From: Methylophaga sp. 41_12_T18
GTDB taxonomy: Bacteria; Pseudomonadota; Gammaproteobacteria; Nitrosococcales; Methylophagaceae
Assembly: GCA_002163115.1 (NCBI GenBank)
Contig: MAAI01000043.1
Coordinates: 1 to 64,000, forward strand
Length of the DNA: 64,000 nucleotides
Reading direction: 5' to 3'
In this document: one piece after another, positions 1 to 8,422 of the stretch
Position numbering within the stretch: position 1 is the first letter of the stretch
How the letters are laid out: each line of letters opens with the position of its first letter
Translations under genes and position numbers: made by a program
The notes under the pieces: generated by a model
The model's database searches: none
The model's input: only the letters and a program-made list of their open reading frames with translations
Told to the model about the DNA's origin: nothing

Positions 1-224
1 TATGCTGCTGCATCGCCCATAAACCGTAATACTTTACGATCAATATGTTCTTTGAAATCAATATCAACTGAACCTGCAACATGACTTCTAAAGCCCATGT
101 CTGCATATTCTTGCTTGAATTTAATGCCTGAACGGCCTTCTCTTAAAGATTCTGTAACAGAATCAGCATCTAAACCTAGACAAGAGGTAATACCTAAACC
201 AGTAACTACAACACGTTTCATCAT
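1..224 (-). CDS. fabB: 3-oxoacyl-ACP synthase I (beta-ketoacyl synthase), 5' part only
   Basis: Condensing enzyme of type II fatty acid synthesis that elongates acyl-ACP, including the unsaturated branch opened by FabA. Only the first 74 or so codons are in the window; the rest lies beyond base 1. The visible N-terminus [17 protein letters not shown] and the following REGRSGIKF segment are typical of the KAS I/II thiolase fold. Two ATG codons are adjacent at 224 and 221. The catalytic Cys and His residues are outside the window. It follows fabA by 6 bases on the same strand, the usual fabA-fabB operon, so the call rests on both sequence and context. Confidence 0.93.
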   Translation of the reverse strand, partial: MMKRVVVTGLGITSCLGLDADSVTESLREGRSGIKFKQEYADMGFRSHVAGSVDIDFKEHIDRKVLRFMGDAAA

Positions 225-230
225 CGTATC

Positions 231-746
231 CTAAAAATCATCCGTAGATGTAAACAAACCAACGCGTAGATCTTTTGCAACATAAATCTCACGACCATCA
301 ACTGAAACAGTTCCATCTGCAATTGCTAATACTAATTTACGAGCAATAACACGCTTAAGATCAAGCTTATAAGTCACTTTTTTTGCTGTTGGAAGAACCT
401 GACCTGAGAATTTCACTTCGCCCGACCCTAAAGCTCGACCGCGACCAGGATTGCCATCCCATGCTAAGAAAAAGCCAACTAACTGCCACATAGCATCCAG
501 TCCTAAACAACCAGGCATCACAGGATCGCCAGGGAAATGACAGTCAAAGAACCACAAGTCTGATGTAATATCCAACTCAGCAATAATTTCACCCTTGCCA
601 TATTTACCGCCCTCATTAGAAATATGAGTAATGCGATCCATCATCAACATATTTGGAGTCGGTAATTGAGCATTGCCAGGACCGAACATTTCGCCTTGTC
701 CACATTGCAGGAGTTCTTCGTAACTAAAAGATGATTGTTTACTCAT
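231..746 (-). CDS. fabA: 3-hydroxydecanoyl-ACP dehydratase/isomerase
   Basis: Dehydrates 3-hydroxydecanoyl-ACP and isomerises trans-2- to cis-3-decenoyl-ACP, the branch point to unsaturated fatty acids in the cytosol. The 171-residue length equals that of typical FabA. The hot-dog active-site stretch [16 protein letters not shown] carries the catalytic His70 and Asp84 at the canonical positions. It is the first gene of a fabA-fabB pair, with 6 bases to fabB. The upstream stretch 747-857 holds its promoter; a spaced inverted repeat there (791-822) could be an operator, but no known regulator site is recognised. Confidence 0.97.
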   Translation of the reverse strand: MSKQSSFSYEELLQCGQGEMFGPGNAQLPTPNMLMMDRITHISNEGGKYGKGEIIAELDITSDLWFFDCHFPGDPVMPGCLGLDAMWQLVGFFLAWDGNPGRGRALGSGEVKFSGQVLPTAKKVTYKLDLKRVIARKLVLAIADGTVSVDGREIYVAKDLRVGLFTSTDDF

Positions 747-790
747 GAATTCTTCTAAATTATGGCCACCAATTGGGCAGCGCTATGATA

Positions 791-822
791 TCACGACAAG
801 ACTAAAACCAGAAAAATCGTGA
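791..822. repeat. Spaced inverted repeat upstream of fabA
   Basis: TCACGA at 791-796 is matched by TCGTGA at 817-822, in the short region between fabA and the tolC-like terminator. The arms are only six bases and the 20-base spacer is long, so chance is a real possibility. It could be an operator for unsaturated fatty acid control; it does not match the FabR or FadR consensus as I know them. Confidence 0.25.
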
Positions 823-857
823 CAGCATTAGTTAAAACATAAACTGGAGATACTAAA

Positions 858-882
858 AAGCCACGGTCAAGAACCGTGGCTT
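858..882 (-). terminator. Rho-independent terminator of the tolC-like gene
   Basis: AAGCCACGGT (858-867) and ACCGTGGCTT (873-882) form a perfect 10-bp stem with a 5-base loop. On the minus strand it is followed by a T run, so it should end transcripts of the secretion locus before fabA. Confidence 0.85.
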
Positions 883-903
883 AATTTTATAGTTGCTGTG
901 AGC

Positions 904-2231
904 TTAGTTACTGGCAGTCACTGTCGCACTGGCTTCTGGCAAGGCAACATCAACCCCCTCAAGCAATGCACCCATGCTATTCAAGATACGGTACATAGCA
1001 AATAGTTGATCATACTGCGCATTTACATAAGAAGTACGTGACACAAAAACTTCATTTTCTGAATCAAGTAAATCAAGTAAAGTTCGTTGACCCAAACTAA
1101 ATTGTTGTTGGTAAGCATCGCGAGAACGCTCACTTGAGTCAACATGTTGCTTAAAATAACCGATTTGATTATTTACAGTTTGGAGTGCATTCCAAGATAG
1201 GCGCACGCTTTGCTCTACTTGGCGACGTGTATTATTACGAATCTCAGCAGCTTGATTAATTAAATGAGCTGTTTCTTGACGTCTCGCTTTATCTTTACCA
1301 CCGTTCAACAAGTTATAACGTAAGCGAAACATTGCTGTCGTATCGTTATTATGTCCAGAAATACCATCAACATTATTATTTGCTGTAGTACCTAACTCAA
1401 AGTCAACTCGAGGTAAGAAAGGCGAGTGCGCAGTATCATGTTGAGCATTCGCTGATTCAACATCTGCTTGAGCAGATTTCAACGTAGGATGATTGTTAAT
1501 TGCTTGATCAATGGCATCATCAACTGTCGAAGGTAATAAACTTTGTGGAGATTGCGGATCTGATAAAGCATTTGCTGTGATACCCACTACCCGTAAGTAA
1601 TTTGTTTCTGCATCACGTAAGTTACTTTGCTCTGCAACAAGGTTTGCTTGAGCTAATGCAACACGACCTTGACTTTGATCTAGGTCAGCTTTACGACCAA
1701 CACCACGATCACTACGTAATTTAATTTGATCATGAGTGCGCTCATGCGCTTCTAAATTGGTGCTAGCTAAATCAACTAGCTTTTGGCGTCGAACAACATC
1801 CAAATAGGTATCAACCGCTTCAAGTGCCGTATTTTCTGCAGCGCTAGTGACACTATATGCACGTGAATCTGTTCGAGCTGTATGTCTACGAACTTCATTT
1901 TTAGTAGCCATACCGTCGAAAAGCATTTGTCGTAGATTTAAGCTTGCTTCATCACGATTATAACTTGATTTTTTATGTGTTCCGGCAGTTCGAGTCGTTG
2001 GATTATCTGACTCTTCCCAGCCTGTTCCAATCGCTAAATCAACGGTTGGAAAATAGCCGGCGCGCGCTTGATTAATTTCTTCTGAAACAGCGTTACGTTC
2101 ATTGGCTGCCGCTAAAACATCAGGATTGGTTTTAATGGTTCATTAACAGCATCTTGCAATGTATCAGCATGGCCAGTGGCTATCACCCCGAATGCAAGTG
2201 GAATCAATATAACTAATGGTTTCAATTTCAT
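904..2231 (-). pseudogene. TolC/LapE-like outer membrane efflux protein, frameshifted
   Basis: Outer-membrane channel of the type I secretion system encoded next to it. The gene starts at ATG 2231 with signal peptide MKLKPLVILIPLAFGVIATG, but the frame closes at codon 40. Adding one base near 2136-2142 (GAACC read as GAAACC) restores ETIKTNPDVLAAANERNAV and joins the long downstream frame, which runs to 904; the repaired protein would be about 442 residues, normal for TolC. The remaining part shows the coiled-coil helices and the second OEP repeat. No downstream start with a good ribosome site and signal peptide is seen. It is either a true frameshift mutation or a sequence error; the coding pattern on both sides is well preserved, so the lesion is recent or artefactual. 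Confidence 0.8.
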
Positions 2232-2369
2232 CTTTTTCTATCCTTAACTTTTGACCCTATGCGTATAAATATTTTCTAATACTTAGTTAGCAACGCAATC
2301 TTGAATGAACATAACAATTATCATATAAGCTCATGTATTTAAACATATCAACATAAAAAAACAAGTACT

Positions 2370-3020
2370 TTATCGTAGATCACGAAAAAATATTGCTAAG
2401 GAGAGTCTATCTGGAATCCCCATTTTTTGGAAGGTGGTTGTTAAATGTGCTTTTACCGTACGCTCGGTGATGTTCATCGTTTTGGCTATCATTTTATTAG
2501 TCGCGCCATAACTGACCTGCTCTGACACCTCTAATTCTTTCGGTGATAAAGACTCTAACCCTGCACGCTGCTCATCACTAATAACGGGGACTTCAGCAAT
2601 TTCATCAATTAAACCTGAAATCACGTGACGCTCTACCCACACTTCACCATAAAAAATTATTTTCAAAGCTTCGTGTAATTTAGTTAATGGCAGTGTCTGA
2701 TCAAAGTAGCCTCGTGCACCGTGTTTTAAAGCAACTATTTGAATTTCAATCGGTCGACTAGGCCCGGTGATTAAGACCTTACTATCCGGACTTTTAGCTT
2801 TGATGTCTGACAAAACTAAAGATTGTGTTTCTACAACTAGGCTCTGGTGGCAAATTATCAGTGCTGGCTTTGCTTCACCCACCGCCTCTAATAGTGAACT
2901 TAACTCATCAAACTCCGCACATAAATAATAAGAAGATAATGCTTCAACAATCTTTTTCCGTGCCTGCTTATCTGCAATAGCAACAAATAACGTTGTCTTT
3001 TCCAACGTTACATCAGTCAT
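2370..3020 (-). CDS. LuxR-family regulator with degenerate receiver domain
   Basis: Predicted DNA-binding regulator of 216 residues. The N-terminal half (about 8-125) has the receiver fold, but the residue expected to be the phospho-acceptor Asp is His58 (PALIICHQS), the first acidic pair is reduced to a single Asp17, and the usual Lys near GARGYFDQ is Gln. The C-terminal half (about 158-212) is a normal LuxR/NarL helix-turn-helix (LSPKELEVSEQV, TERTVKAHL). It sits between the membrane-fusion gene and the tolC-like gene, with GGAG eight bases before ATG 3020. By position it should control the secretion system or its unseen substrate; signalling is probably not by phosphorylation. Confidence is high for family, low for target. 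Confidence 0.85.
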   Translation of the reverse strand: MTDVTLEKTTLFVAIADKQARKKIVEALSSYYLCAEFDELSSLLEAVGEAKPALIICHQSLVVETQSLVLSDIKAKSPDSKVLITGPSRPIEIQIVALKHGARGYFDQTLPLTKLHEALKIIFYGEVWVERHVISGLIDEIAEVPVISDEQRAGLESLSPKELEVSEQVSYGATNKMIAKTMNITERTVKAHLTTTFQKMGIPDRLSLAIFFRDLR

Positions 3021-3037
3021 ATAGATGACTCCATTTA

Positions 3038-4369
3038 TTATCTCTCTCGCAATGCTTCATTTTTTGCTTTTAAAATAGGCTTCAGCAAATAATCTAACAC
3101 GGATTTCTTACCAGTTAAAATATCTACTGTTGCTGTCATCCCTGGAATAATATTAAGTGACCCTTTACTACTGTCAATAAAGTTCTTATCAGTGCGTAAA
3201 TAAATCAGATAAAAGCTCTCATCTTTATCATCGGTAATCGTATCAGCACTAATTCGCTCTAGTTTTGCTGGAAGTCCACCATAGATAGAAAAATCATATG
3301 CTGTCAGCTTTATCATTGCCTCTTGTCCTGGTCGTAAAAATGCAATATCTGCCGGTCGAATCCGCGCCTCTATTAACAAGTTATCTTCCACGGGTACAAT
3401 TTCAATCAAATCCATACCCGGTTGAATAATCCCGCCAACGGTATTAATTTTAAGTAGCTTAATGGTTCCTTTCACTGGTGAACGAACTTGGGTTCGTGTC
3501 ACTCGATCTTCTAATGAAAAAATTGTTTCCTTTGTTCTCGCTAATTCCGCTCGATTCTCACTAAGTTGAAGCGCGGCTTCAGTTTTAAAACGAACTTTTT
3601 GTTCATTTATTTTGTGTCTAACCTCACTTAATGTAGAACGAATACGTGGAATGGCTAAGCGATTTGCTTCCATATCACCATCTAACTCATTGACCGTACG
3701 CTTTAATCGCAACAGCTCAACTTCTGACATAACACCTGCAGTCACTAGTGGCTCAGACATTTGTAATTCTTTATTACTTAATTCAGAACTACGTTCTAAT
3801 TGCTTTTGACGAGCTTGTCGTTCCACTAGCTCTTGTCGACGTTGTTGTTCTTGCTGTTTGAGTACACTTATTGCGGACTTTAACTCTAACTGACGTGATT
3901 GATACAAAGCCCGTTCATTATTAGCTAAGTCAGGACTGTCACGTGACACATCGTCAGGAATGATTAAAGCTGAGCCTTCGCTTTCTGCTTGTAATCTTGC
4001 TGTTCTGGCTAATAATTCTAAATACTTTAACTGGGTTTCTCTGAAAGATGAGGCAAAACGAGTATCATCAATTTTTAATAATACTTGGCCTTTTTCTACA
4101 ATCTGACCTTCAGTAATAAGCACTTCAGATAAAATCCCGCCTTCTAAGTTTTGAATAACTTGGATTTTACTCGAAGGCACTACTTTGCCATCACCACGAG
4201 TCACTTCATCTAGTGTCGTTTCATAAGCCCACCAACCGGCAGCAATAAAAAATGCCAAGGTCAGCAACAATAAAGAATGTCCGCCTCGGTGAATAGACTC
4301 CAACGTTGCAGCGCTCACTTCAGACATAAATTCCGCGTCATCGGGATGAGTACGTTTTAACCAAGCCAT
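3038..4369 (-). CDS. HlyD/LapC-family membrane fusion protein of type I secretion
   Basis: Periplasmic adaptor linking the inner-membrane ABC exporter to the outer-membrane channel. One membrane helix lies near residues 33-50 (LLLLTLAFFIAAGWWAY), followed by a lipoyl half (GKVVPSSKIQVIQNLEGG), a long coiled coil (about 115-285) and the second lipoyl/beta-barrel half with RSPVKGTIKLL. I take ATG 4369 as start because AAGGA lies seven bases upstream and the gene then begins 4 bases after the exporter stop; an in-frame ATG at 4444 would overlap the exporter by 71 bases. Product about 443 residues, normal for the family. Co-transcribed with the exporter. Confidence 0.92.
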   Translation of the reverse strand: MAWLKRTHPDDAEFMSEVSAATLESIHRGGHSLLLLTLAFFIAAGWWAYETTLDEVTRGDGKVVPSSKIQVIQNLEGGILSEVLITEGQIVEKGQVLLKIDDTRFASSFRETQLKYLELLARTARLQAESEGSALIIPDDVSRDSPDLANNERALYQSRQLELKSAISVLKQQEQQRRQELVERQARQKQLERSSELSNKELQMSEPLVTAGVMSEVELLRLKRTVNELDGDMEANRLAIPRIRSTLSEVRHKINEQKVRFKTEAALQLSENRAELARTKETIFSLEDRVTRTQVRSPVKGTIKLLKINTVGGIIQPGMDLIEIVPVEDNLLIEARIRPADIAFLRPGQEAMIKLTAYDFSIYGGLPAKLERISADTITDDKDESFYLIYLRTDKNFIDSSKGSLNIIPGMTATVDILTGKKSVLDYLLKPILKAKNEALRER

Positions 4370-4373
4370 GAGA

Positions 4374-6554
4374 CTATCCTTTCGACACTTTAATATGGCC
4401 CTTTTTAAGGGCTGATAAAACTTGCTCACGTGGACCATCAGCAACCAAACGGCCTTGATCCAAGACTATAATTCGGTCAACCAAGCTAAGTAATGAAGCT
4501 TTATGAGTCACGATCAATAAGGTTTTACCGTCCAACATTCCGGCCAACTTTGTTTTAAAGCTTTCCTCAGTACTATTATCCATAGCATTGGTAGGTTCAT
4601 CTAACACTAAAACAGGCGGGTCTAATAATAAGGCACGTGCTACAGCAACACTTTGTCGCTGGCCACCGGACAAACCCTCGCCACGCTCACCCACAGGCAT
4701 ATCAAACCCAGATGGATGGCGGTTAACAAACTCAGATACACCGGTTATTTCGGCAGCTTTTAACACGGCATTATCATCAGCAAATGGTGCGCCAAGAGCA
4801 ATATTGTCGCGAATACTCCCAAAGAACAATACGACATCTTGTGGCGCATAACCTACATTTCGACGTAAATCGACGGGATCTACTTGCCTAATATCTGTGC
4901 CATCTAACAATATCGCACCTTCACTAGGCTCATACAGGCCAAGAATAAGCTTTTCGATCGAGCTTTTACCTGAGCCAATTCGACCTATAAATGCGATCTT
5001 TTCACCAGGTTTAACAGTAAAAGAAACGTCAGATAAGGCGTCTAGCGGTTGATCCGGGTATCGGAATGATACTTTTTTAAATTCAATGCCACCTTTGAAA
5101 TCAGGGCGATGTAGAAATTCGCGACCTGACGGCCGTTCAACCGGCAAGTTCATCATGCTATTAAGAGATTGTAATGCGGCTTTAGATTGATGGTAACGCG
5201 TTAAAATCCCTGCCACTTGTCCCAGTGGGGCTAATGCTCTACCCGTCAAGATGGTGCTGGCTATTAAGGCGCCCATAGTAATATCACCTTCGGCAATCAT
5301 GTACACACCAAATACCACGACACTAACCGAGGCCATTTGTTGTAAAAATGCAGTGAAATTAACCGCTGAGGAAGATAATAATCTAGCACGTTGACCGTAT
5401 TTAGCCATCGAACCTATCGTTTGCTCCCACTTGCGCTGAATCGGCGTTTCAGCACCAATACTTTTAATCGTTTCAAGTCCCGTTAAGGTTTCAATTAACG
5501 TCGCACTCTTTTGTCCAGAATGACGGAATAGGTTTTTAACTGTTTTGCTTAACGGAATTTGAATAATCAAGCTGAATATAATCGCTAACGGGATCACCGC
5601 TAAAGGTACATACGCTAATTCACCAGAGATAGTCCAGATAACAAAAATGAACAAAAAGGCAAACGGTAAATCAATTAAGGTTGCTATGGTGGCGGATGTG
5701 AAAAACTCACGGAATGATTCAAACTCTTGCATGCTATTAGCAAAAGAGCCCACTGAGTTCGAACGTGCTGCCATTTTAATATTAAGTACTTTTTCAAAAA
5801 TGGTGGCCGATAAGATCACATCTGCTTTCTTGCCAGCCACGTCGATAAAATAGCCTCGAAGTGTTCGGAGCAACAAATCAAAAACAAAGACCGTCGCCAC
5901 TCCAATGGCTAACACCCATAAGGTTTCAATGGCATGATTGGGTACCACCCGATCATAGACATTCATAATAAATAGCGGAGAAGCCAGGGCAAATGAATTG
6001 ACTAAAATCGAAGCTAAAAACACTTCACCGTAAATAGGCCAGAATTTAAGAATCGTTCCCCAAAACCAATGTTGCGTTTTTGGAATGGCACTATGCTCAG
6101 TTCGTTGATCAAAATGGTGTACTGATTTAATGAAAATAGCATAACCACTATATTGATCCGCTAACTCTTGTAGAGAAACCTCACTTTCGCCCTCTCCAGA
6201 CTCAGGGAAAATAACGCGTGCAGTTTTACTCTTAAACTCCAAAACAATACAGGTCGTACTATTTTCAAGTAATAGTACTGCCGGCAGTACTAAGTTTGAA
6301 ATTTTCCGTAATGGCCGTTTAACTACTTTAGAAGTTAGGCCGGCCCTTTCAGCTGCACGAGAAAATAACGTTGGAGTGAGCTTATTATCAACTAATGGTA
6401 AGCCTGCGATCAATGCTTCAGGGCTGTGGGGTTTATTGAGAATCTTAGCTAAGATAGTCAAACAGCCTAATAAAGGGTCATCCAGTGTTTCATGCCCGCC
6501 TTCTGCATTCCATTGGGTTTGATTATTTAGCTCGGTTACTTGCTCGGTGTCCAT
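4374..6554 (-). CDS. Type I secretion ABC exporter, LapB-like
   Basis: Inner-membrane ATPase-permease that drives one-step export of a large protein, by family usually an RTX adhesin. The 726 residues contain an N-terminal C39-like domain (about 25-150), a transmembrane domain (about 165-450) and a nucleotide-binding domain with Walker A GRIGSGKS (524-531), signature LSGGQ (628-632), Walker B VLVLDEP (649-655) and H-loop His684. The peptidase-like domain shows no C39 His motif (TCIVLE at the expected place), so it likely binds rather than cleaves substrate, as in LapB. It leads the operon exporter, fusion protein, regulator, outer-membrane gene. No RTX substrate, LapG or LapD is in the window. 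Confidence 0.93.
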   Translation of the reverse strand: MDTEQVTELNNQTQWNAEGGHETLDDPLLGCLTILAKILNKPHSPEALIAGLPLVDNKLTPTLFSRAAERAGLTSKVVKRPLRKISNLVLPAVLLLENSTTCIVLEFKSKTARVIFPESGEGESEVSLQELADQYSGYAIFIKSVHHFDQRTEHSAIPKTQHWFWGTILKFWPIYGEVFLASILVNSFALASPLFIMNVYDRVVPNHAIETLWVLAIGVATVFVFDLLLRTLRGYFIDVAGKKADVILSATIFEKVLNIKMAARSNSVGSFANSMQEFESFREFFTSATIATLIDLPFAFLFIFVIWTISGELAYVPLAVIPLAIIFSLIIQIPLSKTVKNLFRHSGQKSATLIETLTGLETIKSIGAETPIQRKWEQTIGSMAKYGQRARLLSSSAVNFTAFLQQMASVSVVVFGVYMIAEGDITMGALIASTILTGRALAPLGQVAGILTRYHQSKAALQSLNSMMNLPVERPSGREFLHRPDFKGGIEFKKVSFRYPDQPLDALSDVSFTVKPGEKIAFIGRIGSGKSSIEKLILGLYEPSEGAILLDGTDIRQVDPVDLRRNVGYAPQDVVLFFGSIRDNIALGAPFADDNAVLKAAEITGVSEFVNRHPSGFDMPVGERGEGLSGGQRQSVAVARALLLDPPVLVLDEPTNAMDNSTEESFKTKLAGMLDGKTLLIVTHKASLLSLVDRIIVLDQGRLVADGPREQVLSALKKGHIKVSKG

Positions 6555-6608
6555 CTGATGCTAGCCTAACCCATAGATAATAAAGACGACGAGTTTCACA
6601 GTTTTTTT

Positions 6609-6621
6609 GTTTACTGTAAAC
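6609..6621. repeat. Short perfect palindrome between divergent genes
   Basis: GTTTAC-T-GTAAAC is a perfect inverted repeat with a one-base centre, in the 124-base region between the exporter gene and the small gene at 6679. It could be an operator for either gene. I recognise no regulator for it. Confidence 0.3.
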
Positions 6622-6678
6622 CCACCCATCATAATTTGAGTATGATGTAACAAATTTAACAGATAGGAAAACGATACA

Positions 6679-7017
6679 ATGGCCTATATTCAACGAGATC
6701 AGCAAGGAAACATTATTGCTGTTTTTGATTCTATTCAAGACGATGCTCAAGAGTCGATATCAATTGAGGCACCTGAATTACTAGACTTTTTAACACTCTC
6801 TGAAAATAGTGAAGATGCACGTTCTATTCTTTCTTCTTCAGATGTCGCATTAATACGAGTATTGGAGGATTTAGTGAATACATTGATCGATAAAAAAGTC
6901 ATTTTATTTACCGATTTGCCGTTAGCGGCTCGTGAAAAGCTAGCTAGTCGTGAGAAGATCCGTGGTCACCTGAATAGTCTTGAAGATCTAATGGGCGATG
7001 ACCACGGCATACTCTAG
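6679..7017 (+). CDS. Small conserved protein of unknown function
   Basis: A 112-residue acidic soluble protein with a motif-like start MAYIQRDQQGNIIAVFDS and a helical second half (DVALIRVLEDLVNTLIDKK, FTDLPLAAREKL). The pattern resembles a short gammaproteobacterial family that databases often label as tryptophan synthase beta subunit-like; it has no PLP-binding lysine context and is far too short to be that enzyme. AGGA lies upstream of ATG 6679. It diverges from the secretion exporter and converges on der with 7 bases between stops, no terminator visible. Function unknown. Confidence 0.75.
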   Translation: MAYIQRDQQGNIIAVFDSIQDDAQESISIEAPELLDFLTLSENSEDARSILSSSDVALIRVLEDLVNTLIDKKVILFTDLPLAAREKLASREKIRGHLNSLEDLMGDDHGIL

Positions 7018-7024
7018 TTTTAGT

Positions 7025-8419
7025 TTACTTTCTTCGTTCTTGCTGAGATTGAGCTTTGTACTTTTTCTCTTCCGGCTTTTTCTTACGGCCTTTAAATGGA
7101 TTATCGCCCTGTTTAAATTCAATCCTGATTGGCGTGCCATGCAGTTTTAATACATCACGGAATGTATTTTCCAAATAACGACGATAACTATTTGGAGTCG
7201 AATCTGTTTGATTACCATGAATGATAATTCGTGGTGGATTTTTGCCACCTAAATGTGCATAACGAAACTTTATTCTGCGACCATGAACTAATGGTGGTTG
7301 ATGCTCAGCAACCGCATCTTCTAACACTCGTGTTAGGCGAGGTGTTGGAATTTTGCTCATAGCCGAAGCATAAGCTTGCTTGACTGATTTAAATAACAAA
7401 CCTACACCACTGCCATGAAGTGCAGAGATAAAGTGGGTATTAGCAAAGTTGAGAAAAGGCAGTCTGCGTTCAATATTTGAAGTAACCCATTCACGCTCTG
7501 ATTGTTCTAGCCCGTCCCATTTATTAACAGCTATAACTACAGCTCGACCACTGTCAATAATCAGTCCTGCTAAATGAAGATCTTGTTCAACAATACCTTG
7601 ATGTGCATCAATCACCAGTAACACCACATTGGCATCTTCTAGTGCTTGTAGGGTTTTAACTATGCTGAACTTCTCTAGCATTTCAGAGACTTTAGAGCGT
7701 CTACGAATGCCAGCAGTATCGATCAAGATATATTTTGTATCGTCTTTTTCAAAGGGAATATGAATACTATCGCGCGTAGTTCCCGGCTCATCAAAGGCCA
7801 CAACCCGCTCTTCACCCATAATACGGTTGATCAGGGTCGACTTACCAACATTCGGTCTGCCTAATACGGCTAAACGAATCGTATCATCGTCAGGCTCGTC
7901 TTCATCTTCACTTTCAAAAGGAATAACAGCTGGCAATTCAACTTTCAGTTTATCCATTAATTCAGCAATACCACGACCTTGTGTCGCAGATATAACCTGT
8001 GGTTCGCCCATACCTAATGCATAGAACTCTGCGGCAACCATTTCACGTTGCTCACCTTCTGTTTTATTGATCAGCAATAAAATAGGCTTGCCAACATTGC
8101 GTAATTGTTGCGAGACAGTTTCATCAGCAGCTGTTAAGCCTGAACGGCCGTCGACTAAGAAAAAAATTAAATCCGCTTCATCAATCGCCAACTGAGCTTG
8201 CTGACGCATCAAGTCAGACATGCTGTCAGAGTGTTCCGTTAAACCACCGGTATCTATTAAGATAAACTCGCAGTCATCCGCTTTTGCAGTGCCATAGATT
8301 CTATCTCGTGTTAAGCCTGAGTGATCTGCCACAAGCGCATCGCGACTTCGAGTAAGTCGATTAAACAATGTTGATTTACCAACATTTGGACGCCCAACAA
8401 GGGCTATAACTGGTTTCAT
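7025..8419 (-). CDS. der: Ribosome assembly GTPase Der (EngA)
   Basis: Essential double GTPase that acts on 50S subunit maturation. Two G domains in tandem each carry GRPNVGKS (9-16 and 187-194), followed by a KH-like C-terminal domain and a basic tail (GRKKKPEEKKYKAQ). The second domain has a canonical NKWD; the first has NKTE (118-121) where NKxD is usual, a conservative change in the base-specificity motif. The 464-residue length is normal. It follows bamB by 3 bases in the yfgM-bamB-der order seen in many gammaproteobacteria. Confidence 0.97.
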   Translation of the reverse strand: MKPVIALVGRPNVGKSTLFNRLTRSRDALVADHSGLTRDRIYGTAKADDCEFILIDTGGLTEHSDSMSDLMRQQAQLAIDEADLIFFLVDGRSGLTAADETVSQQLRNVGKPILLLINKTEGEQREMVAAEFYALGMGEPQVISATQGRGIAELMDKLKVELPAVIPFESEDEDEPDDDTIRLAVLGRPNVGKSTLINRIMGEERVVAFDEPGTTRDSIHIPFEKDDTKYILIDTAGIRRRSKVSEMLEKFSIVKTLQALEDANVVLLVIDAHQGIVEQDLHLAGLIIDSGRAVVIAVNKWDGLEQSEREWVTSNIERRLPFLNFANTHFISALHGSGVGLLFKSVKQAYASAMSKIPTPRLTRVLEDAVAEHQPPLVHGRRIKFRYAHLGGKNPPRIIIHGNQTDSTPNSYRRYLENTFRDVLKLHGTPIRIEFKQGDNPFKGRKKKPEEKKYKAQSQQERRK

Positions 8420-8422
8420 TTT

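Noticed and set aside
6523-6750. Minus-strand 75-codon frame before the exporter gene
   Set aside because: It overlaps the exporter start and the opposite-strand small gene; no ribosome site and no coding character.
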